DNA of 17,293 nt from an uncultured Collinsella sp. (GCA_900541885.1 UQKW01000035.1:1-17293), one strand, 5' to 3'. Positions 1-7,683 are shown, numbered from the stretch's first letter. A program made the numbers and translations. Notes: generated by a model from the letters alone, not told the origin.

Positions 1-14
1 CCGCACATGTGCGG
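1..14. repeat. 14-bp perfect palindrome at the window edge
   Basis: CCGCACATGTGCGG reads the same on both strands. It could be an operator or part of a hairpin belonging to the gene left of the window; context is cut off. An octamer CGGATGAA follows at 12-19 and recurs at 34-41. The rest of 15-152 shows no convincing promoter or RNA gene. Confidence 0.35.
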
Positions 15-152
15 ATGAATGTGGGAAGTGTTCGGATGAAGTTGATAATCAAGGCGGCTTTAACGAGAGCGACCTGTAATAGCGTTTTCGCGCAGCTTTA
101 TATCCCCACGCGCTACACTCATCCTGTAGACCAAACAACGCAAGGGGGACGT

Positions 153-1259
153 ATGCTGCGCATCGCGACCATCGGCACATCCATGATCACCGACGACTTT
201 ATCCAAGTCGTCAACGCCAACGACCAAGCCGCGTTTGTGGGCACGCTTTCACGCGACGCCAATCGCGGTACCGCCTTTACCGCCGAGCGCGGTGGCGAGC
301 GAAACTTTACGTCACTCGATGAGCTTGCGGCAGCCGCCGACGTCGACGCCGTCTATATCGGCAGCCCTAATGCACTTCACTACGAGCAGGCCCTTGCCTG
401 CATCGCCGGTGGCAAGCATGTCATCGTCGAGAAGCCCTTCTGCGCCACCGAAGCGCAGGCGCTGGAAGTCTTCCGCGCTGCCGAGGCAGCAGGTGTTGTG
501 GCCCTCGAGGCCATGCGTCCCCTCCACGATCCCGCCTTCCACGCCATCGAGGATGCCCTGGGCGAGATCGCCCCCATCCGCCGCGCCTCATTGCGCTTTG
601 GCAAATATTCCTCGCGCTACAACGAGATTCTCGCGGGACGCGCCACCAATATCTTCGACTGCAATATGGCATCGGGTTCCCTCATGGACATTGGCGTCTA
701 CACCGTCGAGCCCATGGTCGAGATTTTCGGCATGCCCTCCGGCCTTACGAGCATGACTACTCTGCTCGACCCTACCACGCGACAGCTCACGCACGGCCCC
801 ATCGACGGCTGCGGTTCCATCCTCGCCAGCTACGGCGGTGGCCGCATCTCCGTCGAGCTCGCGCACTCCAAAATTACGAATGACCTGCTGCCCTCGCAGA
901 TAGAAGGCGAGCGTGGCACTATCCAGATCGACCATCTGTCCACGCCCCGCAACGTCCGCATCGACTATCGCGGCGACGTCGTACGCGGCTCGGCGACCGA
1001 GGCACCGCGCGAACAGGGCGAGAACGGCCGCGTGCTCGACCTGCCCAAATCGAGCAACACTATGGAATACGAACTCACAGACTTTATCACCGCCATCTGC
1101 GGCATCGATAACGTTAAGGAAGAGATTTGGGAGACCCCGGCGGGACGCCACGAGCTTGGCCACTACCGCGATGTCACGCTCGTCTCGCTGCGCATCATGG
1201 ATGCCGTGCGCCAGCAGGCCGGCATTATCTTCCCGGCCGACGCAGGCAAGCAGGCATAG
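153..1259 (+). CDS. Gfo/Idh/MocA-family NAD(P)-dependent oxidoreductase
   Basis: A 368-residue cytosolic protein of the usual family length. It opens with a Rossmann nucleotide-binding strand-turn (LRIATIGTS, residues 2-10). The family signature follows: YIGSPNALHYEQALACI and then KHVIVEKPF around residues 68-97, in which Lys94 of the EKP motif is the expected catalytic/cofactor lysine. The C-terminal half is the alpha/beta substrate domain. The reaction class is oxidation or reduction of a sugar, inositol or related polyol; the substrate cannot be read from sequence. The ATG at 153 was chosen because AAGGGGG lies just upstream (142-148) and the Rossmann fold begins at once; the frame is open upstream to position 9 but that extension has no family similarity. 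The acylphosphatase gene follows after 2 bp, so the two are probably cotranscribed. Confidence 0.88.
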   Translation: MLRIATIGTSMITDDFIQVVNANDQAAFVGTLSRDANRGTAFTAERGGERNFTSLDELAAAADVDAVYIGSPNALHYEQALACIAGGKHVIVEKPFCATEAQALEVFRAAEAAGVVALEAMRPLHDPAFHAIEDALGEIAPIRRASLRFGKYSSRYNEILAGRATNIFDCNMASGSLMDIGVYTVEPMVEIFGMPSGLTSMTTLLDPTTRQLTHGPIDGCGSILASYGGGRISVELAHSKITNDLLPSQIEGERGTIQIDHLSTPRNVRIDYRGDVVRGSATEAPREQGENGRVLDLPKSSNTMEYELTDFITAICGIDNVKEEIWETPAGRHELGHYRDVTLVSLRIMDAVRQQAGIIFPADAGKQA

Positions 1260-1261
1260 CG

Positions 1262-1672
1262 ATGGGCCTCTTCGATACGTTCTTCTCCAGCGTCACCGGC
1301 GGCAGTCGAGAGCCTCAAAAACCATCAAACGTCGAGCTCGAGCTGCGCCGCAGGCTTACCGTACTCGCAAGCGACGAGGCCACTCAAGACACTCCCCTGC
1401 GCTATTTCCTGCACTGGACGGGGCAAGTCCAAGGCGTTGGTTTTCGCTTTACCAACACCAACCTCGCGCAGGCACGCTCCCTCACCGGCTGGGTGCGTAA
1501 CATGGAAGACGGCTCAGTCGAGATGGAGATACAGGGAGCTCCGGCAAACATCCTATCTCATCTCGAGGCGCTTCATGCCTCCTACGAGTGCATGGGAACG
1601 CGTTTTCGCCTCGTAGACGCCCAGGCCCGAGCCCCACTTGCCAATGAAGACGGTTTCAGTCCTCATTATTAG
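1262..1672 (+). CDS. Acylphosphatase with an N-terminal extension
   Basis: A 136-residue protein. The acylphosphatase fold (about 90 residues) occupies roughly residues 46-136. It carries the hallmark GQVQGVGFRFT (residues 54-63) with catalytic Arg62 in the phosphate-binding loop, and GWVRNMEDGSVE (76-87) with catalytic Asn80. Acylphosphatases hydrolyse carboxyl-phosphate bonds in small acyl phosphates. The first 45 residues are an unusual extension without recognisable features; a shorter product starting nearer the domain cannot be excluded, but there is no internal Met before the domain. The ATG at 1262 begins 2 bp after the oxidoreductase stop and has only a weak ribosome site, which suggests translational coupling. 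Confidence 0.85.
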   Translation: MGLFDTFFSSVTGGSREPQKPSNVELELRRRLTVLASDEATQDTPLRYFLHWTGQVQGVGFRFTNTNLAQARSLTGWVRNMEDGSVEMEIQGAPANILSHLEALHASYECMGTRFRLVDAQARAPLANEDGFSPHY

Positions 1673-1733
1673 TATTGTGTGCTAAATACGGTATCATTTA
1701 CCTACGACCGTTAATAGAAAAGAGGCGAGGCGC
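1673..1733 (+). promoter_or_regulatory. AT-rich leader of the Fur-family gene
   Basis: This short gap is clearly AT-richer than its surroundings. TATCAT at 1691-1696 could be a -10 box; the -35 match 17 bp upstream (TTAGTA) is poor. AAAAGAGGCGAGG just before the ATG supplies the ribosome site. Fur/PerR regulators often bind AT-rich dyads in their own promoter, but no clean Fur or PerR box is visible here. Confidence 0.3.
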
Positions 1734-2114
1734 ATGGCGGTGCAAAGAAGGAATACCAGGCAGCGAAAGCTGGTTCTTGACGCCGTGCGCCAAAGTTATA
1801 ACCATCCCACCGCCGACGAAATCTACAACGCCGTGCGCGAACAGGATGACAAGATCAGCCGCGGCACGGTCTACCGCAACCTCAATCTCTTGGCAGATGC
1901 CGGAGAAATCCTCTCGATCAAGACGCCGGGCGGGAGTCGCTTTGATCGCACCATCGAGCCGCACGCACATATCATCTGCACCTCGTGCAGCCGCGTCATC
2001 GACGTGCCGCTCCCCTTCGATGCCCAGCTCGACGCCGAGGCGTCCAAGCAAATCGGTTGGCACGTCACGTCGCACTACACCATCTTCGAGGGTCTCTGCC
2101 CCGACTGCCGGTAG
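1734..2114 (+). CDS. Fur-family metal- or peroxide-sensing repressor (PerR-like)
   Basis: A 126-residue protein with the N-terminal winged helix and C-terminal dimerisation domain of the Fur family. The recognition-helix region ISRGTVYRNLNLL (residues 41-53) is typical. HAHIICTSC (77-85) gives the conserved His pair, and two CxxC pairs (Cys82/Cys85 and Cys122/Cys125) form the structural zinc site seen in PerR and many Fur proteins. At 126 residues it is slightly shorter than typical Fur (about 140-150), ending directly after the second CxxC. It should repress iron, zinc or peroxide-stress genes; the effector cannot be decided from sequence. In an anaerobe a PerR role is plausible. It is convergent with the HAD phosphatase gene, 15 bp away. 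Confidence 0.87.
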   Translation: MAVQRRNTRQRKLVLDAVRQSYNHPTADEIYNAVREQDDKISRGTVYRNLNLLADAGEILSIKTPGGSRFDRTIEPHAHIICTSCSRVIDVPLPFDAQLDAEASKQIGWHVTSHYTIFEGLCPDCR

Positions 2115-2129
2115 ATGTTTGGGGCATGC

Positions 2130-2927
2130 CTACTCGGCAAGTAGACGACGCAGTTCTTCTTCGACCGTGCGCACGTAGCGGACGCGGTCGTTGATGCCAC
2201 GCATAGAGGGGTTGCAGCTCTCCATCAGATAGGGATGGCCCACGACGTTGAGCATGTCGCGGTCGTTTTCGTTATCGCCAAACGCCATCATCTCATCGGG
2301 CGAAATACCCAGGGCACGACCGTAGTCGGCAAGCGCGGAGCCCTTGCCCGAACCGAAACCGATAAAGTCCGTCCATTCGGTTCCCGACGTCATCACGTCA
2401 ACACGGTCGCTAAAGAGGAGCTCGAGATACTCCAGGGCCGCCGGCTGATCCACCTCGGGCGTCTGGAAGGCGATCTTAATGACGTCCTCGTCGATGTCCT
2501 CGGGGCGGTCGACCACCGCCACATCACAATGGACCTCATAACGCAGGTGGTCAACAAACGCATCGTTGCCGCTCATGGTGTAGAGGTGTCCCTCGCACGA
2601 AAGGGTCACGTCGGCATGGGGGTACGCAACCACGGCATTCGCGATATCCATGGCCAGGCCACGCTCCATAGAACGCTTGACCACGGCACGCCCCTCGCTC
2701 ATGACCAGGGCTCCGTTTTCGCATACATAGGCGAGTTCATCGGCCACCGGAGCAAACAGGTAGCGCAGGCTCGCGTATTGGCGACCGCTCGCCGGCATAA
2801 ACACGATACCGCGACGATGCAGCTCATCGATAAGCTCAAAGGCCTCGGAACGCGGCTCGCGCTCCCCCGGATGCAGCAACGTGCCGTCCAAATCGCATGC
2901 AATCAGCTTGATTCCCTCAAGACCCAT
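2130..2927 (-). CDS. Cof-type HAD-superfamily phosphatase
   Basis: A 265-residue cytosolic protein of normal length for the Cof/YidA branch of HAD hydrolases. Motif I is CDLDGTLL (11-18) with nucleophile Asp12 and acid/base Asp14. Motif II is in PASGRQ (45-50). The motif III Lys is in GSGKGSALADYG, and motif IV is MAFGDNENDRDML with the Mg-binding acids. These enzymes dephosphorylate small phosphorylated metabolites such as sugar phosphates, FMN or PLP; the substrate is not predictable here. The ATG at 2927 is preceded by GGGGGAAGC. It lies downstream of the slyD-ureE-like pair on the same strand, separated by 83 bp that contain an inverted repeat. Confidence 0.9.
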   Translation of the reverse strand: MGLEGIKLIACDLDGTLLHPGEREPRSEAFELIDELHRRGIVFMPASGRQYASLRYLFAPVADELAYVCENGALVMSEGRAVVKRSMERGLAMDIANAVVAYPHADVTLSCEGHLYTMSGNDAFVDHLRYEVHCDVAVVDRPEDIDEDVIKIAFQTPEVDQPAALEYLELLFSDRVDVMTSGTEWTDFIGFGSGKGSALADYGRALGISPDEMMAFGDNENDRDMLNVVGHPYLMESCNPSMRGINDRVRYVRTVEEELRRLLAE

Positions 2928-2955
2928 ATGCTTCCCCCAAAGCCTCCTATCAACA

Positions 2956-2998
2956 GCAAGACGGACCTTGATCGGTCACCCCTCAAAGCCCGTCTTGC
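2956..2998. repeat. Inverted repeat between UreE-like and HAD genes
   Basis: GCAAGACGG (2956-2964) and CCGTCTTGC (2990-2998) form a perfect 9-bp stem around a 25-nt loop, which itself contains GACC/GGTC. There is no U-tract on the - strand transcript, so it is more likely an attenuating or stabilising hairpin than a strong terminator. Confidence 0.4.
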
Positions 2999-3010
2999 GC
3001 ATACGCGCGC

Positions 3011-3589
3011 TTAGTCGCGCGTCTTTTTAACGATGGTAAAGTCCGGAGCCATGCTCACGACAACATCGGCCGCGCTCGACGCAAAGCGTCGACCCGCATC
3101 GAGCTCGTACGAAACAATCGAGATTCGAGCTCCCTCGACACCGCGAAGCATACGGCCCAAAACCGGCTGCACCGGCGTATACATGCGCACGGTATGCTCA
3201 TCCGAGTCACCCCGGAAGAGCGGCGCATGCATGTTGCCGATCTCCCAGCACGCATGCGCGAGCGCAATCGGATCCATGCGGTCGACTTCGACCAAATAAA
3301 CCTCGGCGCTGCGCAGGCGCACGACAACCGCCACGGGCACCATACCCGAACGGTCAATGGCGAGCACGTCGCCATCGGCAAGACGACCGCCGTCGGCAGT
3401 ATCCAACCGAACATCGATCGTGCGCCCCAGCTCCGTCACGCCCACAAACGCGCATGCATCAACCTGGTCCCAATCGAGCAACAGCTCGTCAACTTCAAAG
3501 ACACCGCCCAGCTCCCGGCGAAGCAGGAGTTCATAGGACGGATCGTTGAGATTTCCCAAGCATGTCGTCAAAACCAAGCGTTCAGGCAT
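3011..3589 (-). CDS. UreE-like nickel metallochaperone domain protein
   Basis: A 192-residue protein. Residues about 50-100 resemble the UreE N-terminal fold (GRTIDVRL, GGRLADGDVLAIDRSGMVPV, with the typical 'GDVL' turn). Residues 108-150 resemble the UreE C-terminal metal-binding domain: ALAHACWEIGNMHAPLF matches the family pattern of aliphatic-GNxH-xP, with His121 at the position of the dimer-interface nickel ligand. There is no His-rich tail. The first 35 and last 25 residues are not UreE-like. UreE hands Ni(II) to urease, but no urease genes are seen. It starts 3 bp after the SlyD-type gene stops, and SlyD proteins can also bind nickel. So a general nickel-delivery role, for example to a hydrogenase, is an inference. 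It could also be a UreE fold reused for something else. Confidence 0.6.
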   Translation of the reverse strand: MPERLVLTTCLGNLNDPSYELLLRRELGGVFEVDELLLDWDQVDACAFVGVTELGRTIDVRLDTADGGRLADGDVLAIDRSGMVPVAVVVRLRSAEVYLVEVDRMDPIALAHACWEIGNMHAPLFRGDSDEHTVRMYTPVQPVLGRMLRGVEGARISIVSYELDAGRRFASSAADVVVSMAPDFTIVKKTRD

Positions 3590-3592
3590 ACT

Positions 3593-4021
3593 CTAGTCCT
3601 CGACCTCGACGAGCTCGATATCAAAGTTGAGATCCTTGCCGGCGAGCTCGTGGTTGGCGTCGAGCGTCACGGCCTCGGGCGTCACGTCTATGACCACGGC
3701 GGGGACGGGCATGCCGCTCGGCGTGGACAGGAAGAGCTTCATGCCCTTCTCGATCTGCTCGATATTGGGGACCTGCTCAGCCGGGAAGGTCAGGACCATC
3801 TCGGGATTGTGCTCGCCGTAGGCATCGGCAGCGGGAATGTGCACGGTCTTCTTCTCGCCCACCTGCATGTCGACAACAGCGGCGTCGAAGCCCTTGATCA
3901 TCTGACCGGCGCCGCAGGTGAACTCCAGCGGCTCGCCGCGATCGTAGGAGCTATCGAACTGCGTGCCGTCGTCGAGCGTGCCACGATAATGGGTCTTGAC
4001 CTTCTTGCCCTGGTTGGACAT
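3593..4021 (-). CDS. slyD: FKBP-type peptidyl-prolyl isomerase, SlyD-like
   Basis: A 142-residue protein with the split FKBP domain and insert-in-flap layout of SlyD. KVKTHYRGTLDDGTQFDSSY (8-27) starts the FKBP core; GQMIKGFDAAVVDMQVGEKK follows. ADAYGEHNPEMV (65-76) is the typical entry to the flap insert, and DANHELAGKDLNFDIELVEV (121-140) is the SlyD C-terminal signature. SlyD is a cytosolic folding helper and, in several bacteria, a nickel chaperone for hydrogenase. Here the His/Cys-rich tail of E. coli SlyD is absent: the protein ends at VEVED. The ATG at 4021 was chosen over an in-frame upstream start because GGAGG lies 5 bp before it. It heads a two-gene unit with the UreE-like gene. 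Confidence 0.88.
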   Translation of the reverse strand: MSNQGKKVKTHYRGTLDDGTQFDSSYDRGEPLEFTCGAGQMIKGFDAAVVDMQVGEKKTVHIPAADAYGEHNPEMVLTFPAEQVPNIEQIEKGMKLFLSTPSGMPVPAVVIDVTPEAVTLDANHELAGKDLNFDIELVEVED

Positions 4022-4141
4022 GGTAACCTCCGTGATAAGGGCGGCGCACAACGCGGGCCGCCATGAACATATGGCGCTAACTATACCCTAGTCATACAAT
4101 TCAAAGACAGTTTGCAAAGAAACGCTGCAACCGGAGGAACC
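4022..4141. promoter_or_regulatory. Divergent promoter region, slyD and dipeptidase
   Basis: The 120-bp gap between two divergently transcribed genes is AT-rich in its centre. TATAGT on the - strand and TACAAT at 4095-4100 on the + strand are candidate -10 boxes. Neither has a good -35 at standard spacing. Ribosome sites flank both ends (GGAGG for each gene). Confidence 0.35.
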
Positions 4142-5155
4142 ATGGCATATCCCGTATTTGACCTACACTGCGACACCGCTGACCGCATCGGCTGGGCCAC
4201 GCTCGATCTCGACCTGCGCTTTACCGCCGGTACCGACGGTTATTTCCCCGGCGACGAAACGCATCCGCAAGATTTCGACCTCATCGAGGGCAACGCCTGC
4301 GCCATCTCGCTCGCAAAGATCGGCAACACGCCGTGGGCACAGTGCTTCGCCACGTTTGTCCCCGACGAGATTCCCACCGCCCACGCCGCGCGCTTCCAGG
4401 CGCAGATCATGGCGCATATGAGCGGCCAGGCAATGCTCAACCACGACCGCATGGTCAACGTACGCAGCGCGGCAGACATTCGCCCTGCGCTCAAAGACGG
4501 CAAGGTCGCCTGCATCCACACCATCGAAAACGCCACGTTCTTTGCCGAGGACCCCGCGCTGATCGAAGTGCTCAAGAGCCTGGGCGTGCTCATGTCATCA
4601 CTCAGCTGGAACGCGCAGGGGCCGCTCGCGAGCGGCCACGACACCCACGCCGGCCTCACCGCCGCCGGCATCGAGGCCCTTACGCAGATGGAGCACGCCG
4701 GCATGGTGCTCGACGTCTCCCACCTCAACGACGAGTGCTTTGACGAGGTTGTCGCCCACGCCACGCGCCCGTTCGTCGCCAGCCACTCCAACTCCCGTGC
4801 GGTTTGCGGCGTCAAGCGCAACCTCACCGACGACCAGTTCCGCACCATTCGCGACATGGGTGGCATCGTCGGCCTCAACTACTGCAGCGAGTTCCTTTCC
4901 AACGACGCAACCGACAAAACCGCCGCAGACGTCACCTTCGACCAGCTAGCGGCACATATCGAGCACTGGCTCGACCTGGGCGGCGAGGACGTCATCGCGC
5001 TCGGCGGCGACTGGGACGGTGCCACGGTGCCCGCTTTCCTCTCCGATGCCAGTATGATGCCCGAGTTCCAGAACATGCTCTCCAAGCATTTTGGCAAGAC
5101 CGTGATGCAAAAGCTCTGCAGCGACAACGCGCTTGCCTTCTTTGAGCGTTATTAA
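4142..5155 (+). CDS. Membrane dipeptidase-family (M19) peptidase
   Basis: A 337-residue protein of the renal-dipeptidase family. FDLHCDTAD (6-14) gives the HxD zinc ligands His9 and Asp11. HTIENATFF carries the bridging Glu. VLDVSHLNDECFDEV and ASHSNSRAVCGVKRNLTD hold the two further zinc-binding His regions and the substrate-contacting Arg. GGIVGLNY and ALGGDWDGA complete the conserved barrel. These binuclear zinc enzymes cleave dipeptides, including some D-residue substrates. There is no signal peptide, so it is probably cytosolic. The ATG at 4142 sits 5 bp after CGGAGGA and the conserved fold starts at once. A strong hairpin lies just downstream, before the next gene. Confidence 0.93.
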   Translation: MAYPVFDLHCDTADRIGWATLDLDLRFTAGTDGYFPGDETHPQDFDLIEGNACAISLAKIGNTPWAQCFATFVPDEIPTAHAARFQAQIMAHMSGQAMLNHDRMVNVRSAADIRPALKDGKVACIHTIENATFFAEDPALIEVLKSLGVLMSSLSWNAQGPLASGHDTHAGLTAAGIEALTQMEHAGMVLDVSHLNDECFDEVVAHATRPFVASHSNSRAVCGVKRNLTDDQFRTIRDMGGIVGLNYCSEFLSNDATDKTAADVTFDQLAAHIEHWLDLGGEDVIALGGDWDGATVPAFLSDASMMPEFQNMLSKHFGKTVMQKLCSDNALAFFERY

Positions 5156-5171
5156 TTTCACATCCCTTGAG

Positions 5172-5207
5172 CGGGCCGGCATGCCGAGCGGTCGACATGC
5201 CGGCCCG
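5172..5207 (+). terminator. Hairpin between dipeptidase and metallopeptidase genes
   Basis: CGGGCCGGCATG (5172-5183) pairs perfectly with CATGCCGGCCCG (5196-5207), a 12-bp GC-rich stem with a 12-nt loop, 16 bp after the dipeptidase stop. No U-tract follows on the + strand, so it may attenuate rather than fully terminate. The ribosome site of the next gene starts 11 bp later. Confidence 0.5.
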
Positions 5208-5229
5208 TCCCCAATCTGAAGGATCACAT

Positions 5230-6006
5230 TTGACGCAGCAATTTACGATTTCCGCATCCCGACCGGATGGAACGCTCATCCCCGTCGTCGTTACCAAAAA
5301 GCGCGTCAAGAACTTTAACCTACGCGTCACATCGAGCGGCGAGGTCCACGCCAGCGCACCGCTCGGCGCCAGCCGCGAGCGCATCGAAGCGTTTGTGAAG
5401 CGCAACAGCGCCTGGATTATCAGCCGACTTGCCCAACGTGAGCAACGTCAGGCGACAGCGCAAGAGCCGCTCAGTCCCTCGTCCATCATTGCGCTTTGGG
5501 GCAAGCCCATCACGGTACAGGATGCACTCGATCACAACTTTGCATCACCCGCACCGCGACCCAAACAGGCCACCTTCGCAAGTTTTATGGGTACCGATGA
5601 GCCAAGTGGGCGCGCGCAGGCAAAGCAGTGCACGGCCCTCGACGGCCTAACGTCCGATGAGTTCCAAGCCCACATCGACCAGCTTTATACGTCCGAGGTC
5701 ACATCGGCGCTGCGCGATATGGTGCACGCATACGAAATCGCAATGGGTGTCGCCGTTTCCCGCGTTTCCGTGCGCAGCATGAAGACGCGCTGGGGCTCCT
5801 GCACACCCAAAACCGGCGCCATTCGCATCGCGCGCGAGCTCGCCGCCTACCCCGTCGAATGCCTCGACATGGTTGTCGCCCACGAGCTTGTCCACTTGCT
5901 CGAGCCAAGCCACAATCGGCGGTTTCACACCCTGCTCGACACGTACTGCCCCAACAATAGAGCACTGTCTCAGCGACTCAAGCAGCCGCCCATAGAGACG
6001 TATTAG
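5230..6006 (+). CDS. YgjP/SprT-like (DUF45) zinc metallopeptidase
   Basis: A 258-residue protein. The DUF45 signature is clear: KTRWGSCTPKTGAIRIARELA, then VVAHELVHLLEPSHNRRFH. The HELVH zinc motif is at 218-222 (catalytic Glu219, ligands His218 and His222), with further His at 228 and 233. The N-terminal part (residues 15-75) is the small beta domain of YgjP proteins: VTKKRVKNFNLRV, then VHASAPLGASRERIEAFVKRN. Its physiological substrate is unknown in the family. It is longer than usual because of a poorly conserved middle stretch (about residues 80-150). The TTG at 5230 was chosen because GAAGGA lies 6 bp upstream; the longer in-frame ATG start at 5167 would fall in the preceding hairpin. 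It is convergent with folB, 6 bp apart. Confidence 0.85.
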   Translation: MTQQFTISASRPDGTLIPVVVTKKRVKNFNLRVTSSGEVHASAPLGASRERIEAFVKRNSAWIISRLAQREQRQATAQEPLSPSSIIALWGKPITVQDALDHNFASPAPRPKQATFASFMGTDEPSGRAQAKQCTALDGLTSDEFQAHIDQLYTSEVTSALRDMVHAYEIAMGVAVSRVSVRSMKTRWGSCTPKTGAIRIARELAAYPVECLDMVVAHELVHLLEPSHNRRFHTLLDTYCPNNRALSQRLKQPPIETY

Positions 6007-6012
6007 AACCGA

Positions 6013-6498
6013 CTAGCGCACGCGCTCGATCTCGACACCGCAGCTTGCCAGGGGAAGACCGACGGGCGCCCAAGGCTTATCGAGCTTAACACGCACGCCA
6101 AGCAGCAGGGGGTAACGACGCAGCAGCATCTGGGCCACGCCCTCGGCTGCCGCCTCGATGAGCTTAAACGTATGCTCGCGCAGATAGCCATCGACATCGT
6201 GGCACACCGAGCCGTAGTCAATCGAGGCATCCAGGTTATCGTGCTCCCCCGCCGCGCGCAAGTCGGCATAGAGCACCAGAGAAACGATGAACTTCTGACC
6301 CAGCGCATTCTCCTCGGGATACACGCCATGGTTGGCAAAAACCTCAAGGCCGTCAATGACAATGCGATCGGCATGGCGCAGATCGTCATAGCTCACGTGA
6401 GGCACCGCCGTTGCGGTGGATATTTCGCCCCTTCCACGGCGGGCGAGCTCAGCACCTTCAGTCTTGGTTGCATTCTCGGGCAGTTTCTTGTTACTCAA
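6013..6498 (-). CDS. folB: Dihydroneopterin aldolase
   Basis: A 161-residue protein whose residues about 45-161 match FolB: DRIVIDGLEVFANHGVYPEE (44-63) with the conserved Glu of the pterin site, then SIDYGSVCHDV, TFKLIEAAAEGVAQMLL and VRVKLDKPWAP with the catalytic Lys. FolB cleaves 7,8-dihydroneopterin to 6-hydroxymethyl-dihydropterin and glycolaldehyde in folate synthesis. The first 43 residues are a charged extension outside the fold. The TTG at 6498 is supported by AAGGAG 9 bp upstream, and there is no internal Met before the domain. It is the last gene of the folE-HD-folB set, 43 bp after the HD gene. Confidence 0.88.
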   Translation of the reverse strand: MSNKKLPENATKTEGAELARRGRGEISTATAVPHVSYDDLRHADRIVIDGLEVFANHGVYPEENALGQKFIVSLVLYADLRAAGEHDNLDASIDYGSVCHDVDGYLREHTFKLIEAAAEGVAQMLLRRYPLLLGVRVKLDKPWAPVGLPLASCGVEIERVR

Positions 6499-6541
6499 CG
6501 CGATCGTCTCCTTCGTTTAGAACCCCGACCGCGCAAACTAA

Positions 6542-7123
6542 CTACACGCGAATCGACAGGTTCTTTTTATCATCGCTCCAGTTGCAAGCGTTGCGCGCGG
6601 GGCATGCAAAGCAGGCACGCGACGCTTTGTCGGCTGCATAGAGCAGACGCTCAAGCGGTTGGCTGTTCACGCGCAGCTTTCGATGGCCCAGAATGGCCGT
6701 CTTAATGGCTGCGGCATCGGCTGGCTCAAACGCCACGTCATCGGGCATGCCGCCGAGAATCGCATCAGCGACGCGTTCGCTTGCAACATCATGGGATATA
6801 CCCGATTCATACTGTTCATCTTTGCCGATATCGTGAAGAAGTGCCGTGGCGTAGATGACCTCGCGGTCAAATTCGAGCTGCTCCTCGAGATTCTTGATCC
6901 ACATAATGCGAGCGACATCGAGCAGATGGTCAATACCGTGGCGGCAGAAGATGCGCCCCGATTCCAACTGTGCGATGTTGCCCAGGTGCCGCCGGAACAG
7001 CCCGTTGGCACAAATGTAATCAATGCGAGGCATGGCACCAAAGGGGGCCAGGCCCGAAGCCATAAAGCCGCGACGCGACGTCCCCTCATCGGTCTTCGAT
7101 GTAAAGTCGTTGACGACTCTCAT
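6542..7123 (-). CDS. HD-domain phosphohydrolase in a folate gene cluster
   Basis: A 193-residue protein with a canonical HD domain: IFCRHGIDHLLDVARI (first His), YATALLHDIGKDEQYESGISHD with the HD pair His97-Asp98 and a further His111, and the distal Asp165 in LLYAADKASR. HD proteins are metal-dependent phosphomono- or phosphodiesterases, often on nucleotides. The C-terminus carries three cysteines (CFACPARNAC, 171-180), an unusual possible metal site. It begins 2 bp after the folE stop with little ribosome site, implying coupling to folE. Its place between folE and folB suggests a role in dephosphorylating dihydroneopterin triphosphate, but a general nucleotide phosphatase or (p)ppGpp-like role is possible. 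Function is inferred; the fold is clear. A later Met (residue 31) is an alternative start. Confidence 0.78.
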   Translation of the reverse strand: MRVVNDFTSKTDEGTSRRGFMASGLAPFGAMPRIDYICANGLFRRHLGNIAQLESGRIFCRHGIDHLLDVARIMWIKNLEEQLEFDREVIYATALLHDIGKDEQYESGISHDVASERVADAILGGMPDDVAFEPADAAAIKTAILGHRKLRVNSQPLERLLYAADKASRACFACPARNACNWSDDKKNLSIRV

Positions 7124-7125
7124 GG

Positions 7126-7683
7126 TTAGCGGCCCAGCATCCTAAAGAAACGCTCCTCGAGCGCGGGATCGGTCTCAAAGACGCCGCGGCGAGCAAGCGT
7201 CACGGTCTTGGTGCCGGGCTTTTGCACGCCACGCATCGTCATGCACATATGCTCGGCCTCCATCAGCACAATCGCTCCCTGGGGAGCGAGATAATCCATG
7301 AGGGCATCGGCAACCTGTGCGCACAGTTGCTCCTGCAGCTGAAGACGGCGGGCATAAACCTCAACCGTGCGGGCGAGCTTGGAAAGCCCAGCCACCCGAC
7401 CGTTAGGGATATAACCAATGGCGGCCTTGCCATAAAACGGCAGCAGATGATGTTCGCACAGCGAGTAGAACGTAATGTCGCGCTCGATAACCAAATCGTT
7501 CGAAGCGACGGCAAAGGTTTTGGACAGGTGCTCCTCGGCACTCTGGTTCATGCCGCCGGCGATCTCACCATACATACGGGCAACGCGCGCCGGGGTCTCC
7601 AGCAGGCCCTCACGAGTTGGGTCCTCGCCTATACCTTCAAGCAGCAGCTTAATGGCAGTCTCGACTTTTTCCTGATCGACCAT
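7126..7683 (-). CDS. folE: GTP cyclohydrolase I
   Basis: A 185-residue protein of normal length. It shows the FolE hallmarks: DPTREGLLETPARVARMY (21-38), SLCEHHLLPFYGKAAIGYIP (74-93) with zinc ligands Cys76 and His79, GLSKLARTVEVYARRLQLQEQ (99-119), and HMCMTMRGVQKPG with the third zinc ligand Cys147. It converts GTP to 7,8-dihydroneopterin triphosphate plus formate, the first step of folate synthesis. The ATG at 7683 has GAGG 5 bp upstream. It lies 67 bp downstream of nrdG on the same strand and leads a tight folE-HD-folB unit. Confidence 0.96.
   Translation of the reverse strand: MVDQEKVETAIKLLLEGIGEDPTREGLLETPARVARMYGEIAGGMNQSAEEHLSKTFAVASNDLVIERDITFYSLCEHHLLPFYGKAAIGYIPNGRVAGLSKLARTVEVYARRLQLQEQLCAQVADALMDYLAPQGAIVLMEAEHMCMTMRGVQKPGTKTVTLARRGVFETDPALEERFFRMLGR

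Noticed and set aside
3003..3022. A terminator-like hairpin with TCTTTTT on the + strand
   Set aside because: Stem ACGCGCG/CGCGCGT plus T-run is oriented for + strand transcripts, but both neighbouring genes are on the - strand and it overlaps the end of the UreE-like coding region; probably coincidental.
3194..4066. A 290-codon + strand open frame
   Set aside because: Antisense to the slyD and UreE-like genes, with no recognisable motif and no ribosome site; a shadow frame.
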